Below, piece after piece: positions 5,806 through 6,028 of a DNA stretch of 6,028 nt. The stretch spans positions 19,837 through 25,864 of the forward strand of contig DEBW01000154.1 in NCBI GenBank assembly GCA_002348905.1, given 5' to 3'. The notes under the pieces were generated by a model that did no database searches, had not been told where the DNA came from, and saw nothing but the letters and a program-made list of their open reading frames with translations. This stretch comes from Ruminococcus flavefaciens (GTDB taxonomy: Bacteria; Bacillota; Clostridia; Oscillospirales; Ruminococcaceae). Position numbers and translations under genes: made by a program. How positions within the stretch are numbered: the stretch's first letter is position 1; every line of letters begins with the position of its first letter.

Positions 5806-5810
5806 CAATC

Positions 5811-6028
5811 TTATAAAACTTTTTCAAGTTTAAACTGTGTATAATCACCTGCTATCAGGTGAAAATTAACGTCATCGTAGGTATTTGTAACGCATAATTC
5901 GTGTGCTGAACGTCCGTGGATGTGTCCGTAGTAGCAATCCTTTATCTTATAGCGGTAGAGTACGCTCAGAATGTCATAGTTGAAATTCGTGGCAAAGATA
6001 GGAGGATAATGCATAAAGACTATCGGTT
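5811..6028 (-). CDS. calcineurin-like metallophosphoesterase, C-terminal fragment
   Basis: The reading frame enters from the right edge and is open for 71 visible residues to TAA at 5813-5811. An ATG at 6014 is internal, because the frame continues upstream as PIVF before it and the family motif spans the junction. PIVFMHYPP gives the histidine that follows a hydrophobic strand in metallophosphoesterases (visible residue 6). CYYGHIHG (31-38) is the last family motif, GHxH, whose histidines (35, 37) bind the dinuclear metal centre and substrate phosphate. The end, FHLIAGDYTQFKLEKVL, is the closing strand of the fold. Substrate (protein phosphate, nucleotide or other phosphoester) cannot be told from this part. 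The N-terminal DxH and GDxxD motifs lie outside the window. It is co-directional with tig, with about 120 bp between and no strong terminator. Confidence 0.85.
   Translation of the reverse strand, partial: PIVFMHYPPIFATNFNYDILSVLYRYKIKDCYYGHIHGRSAHELCVTNTYDDVNFHLIAGDYTQFKLEKVL

Noticed and set aside
5700..5810. CIRCE or CtsR heat-shock operator upstream of tig
   Set aside because: Neither TTAGCACTC/GAGTGCTAA nor tandem GGTCAAA heptads are present on either strand in the spacer.
5811..6014. Complete 67-residue gene starting at ATG 6014
   Set aside because: The frame stays open to the window edge, and the metallophosphoesterase motif PIVFMHYPP crosses the ATG, so this is an internal methionine of a truncated larger gene.

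Overview
The window looks like a chromosomal segment from a Gram-positive anaerobe of the class Clostridia, most like Ruminococcus and other Oscillospiraceae. The evidence is the tig-clpP-clpX order, a propeptide-free ClpP beginning like Firmicute ClpP, AGGAGG-type ribosome binding sites, sigma-A type promoters, moderate-GC genes separated by very AT-rich spacers, and an oxygen-sensitive-looking cysteine-rich flavoprotein. The genus is inferred from protein feel and was not searched.

Layout from left to right. Positions 1-41 may hold the last codons of an unidentified plus-strand gene, followed by a hairpin (42-63) and a strong intrinsic terminator (101-134). A LysR-type regulator lies on the minus strand (1059-145). 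A 345-bp divergent spacer (1060-1404) follows. It carries a consensus sigma-A promoter for the regulator, a second promoter for the flavoprotein gene, nested inverted repeats suited to LysR binding, and a roughly 95-nt leader with two hairpins. A flavodoxin-fold oxidoreductase with two cysteine clusters is on the plus strand (1405-2349). A bidirectional terminator (2362-2401) separates it from the convergent protein-quality-control operon.

That operon reads right to left on the minus strand: trigger factor tig (5687-4380), clpP (4301-3714) and clpX (3705-2410). Trigger factor binds nascent chains at the ribosome exit. ClpX unfolds tagged or damaged proteins and feeds them into the ClpP barrel. 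clpP and clpX are 8 nt apart and look translationally coupled. tig and clpP are separated by a terminator-like hairpin with a T5 tract that may set the ratio of chaperone to protease. tig has its own extended -10 promoter. At the right edge is the C-terminal part of a minus-strand metallophosphoesterase (from 6028, stop at 5811).

I see no mobile element, CRISPR array, tRNA or rRNA. The clp operon is ordinary core genome. The least ordinary part is the LysR/flavoprotein pair with its structured spacer. I found no convincing previously undescribed system.
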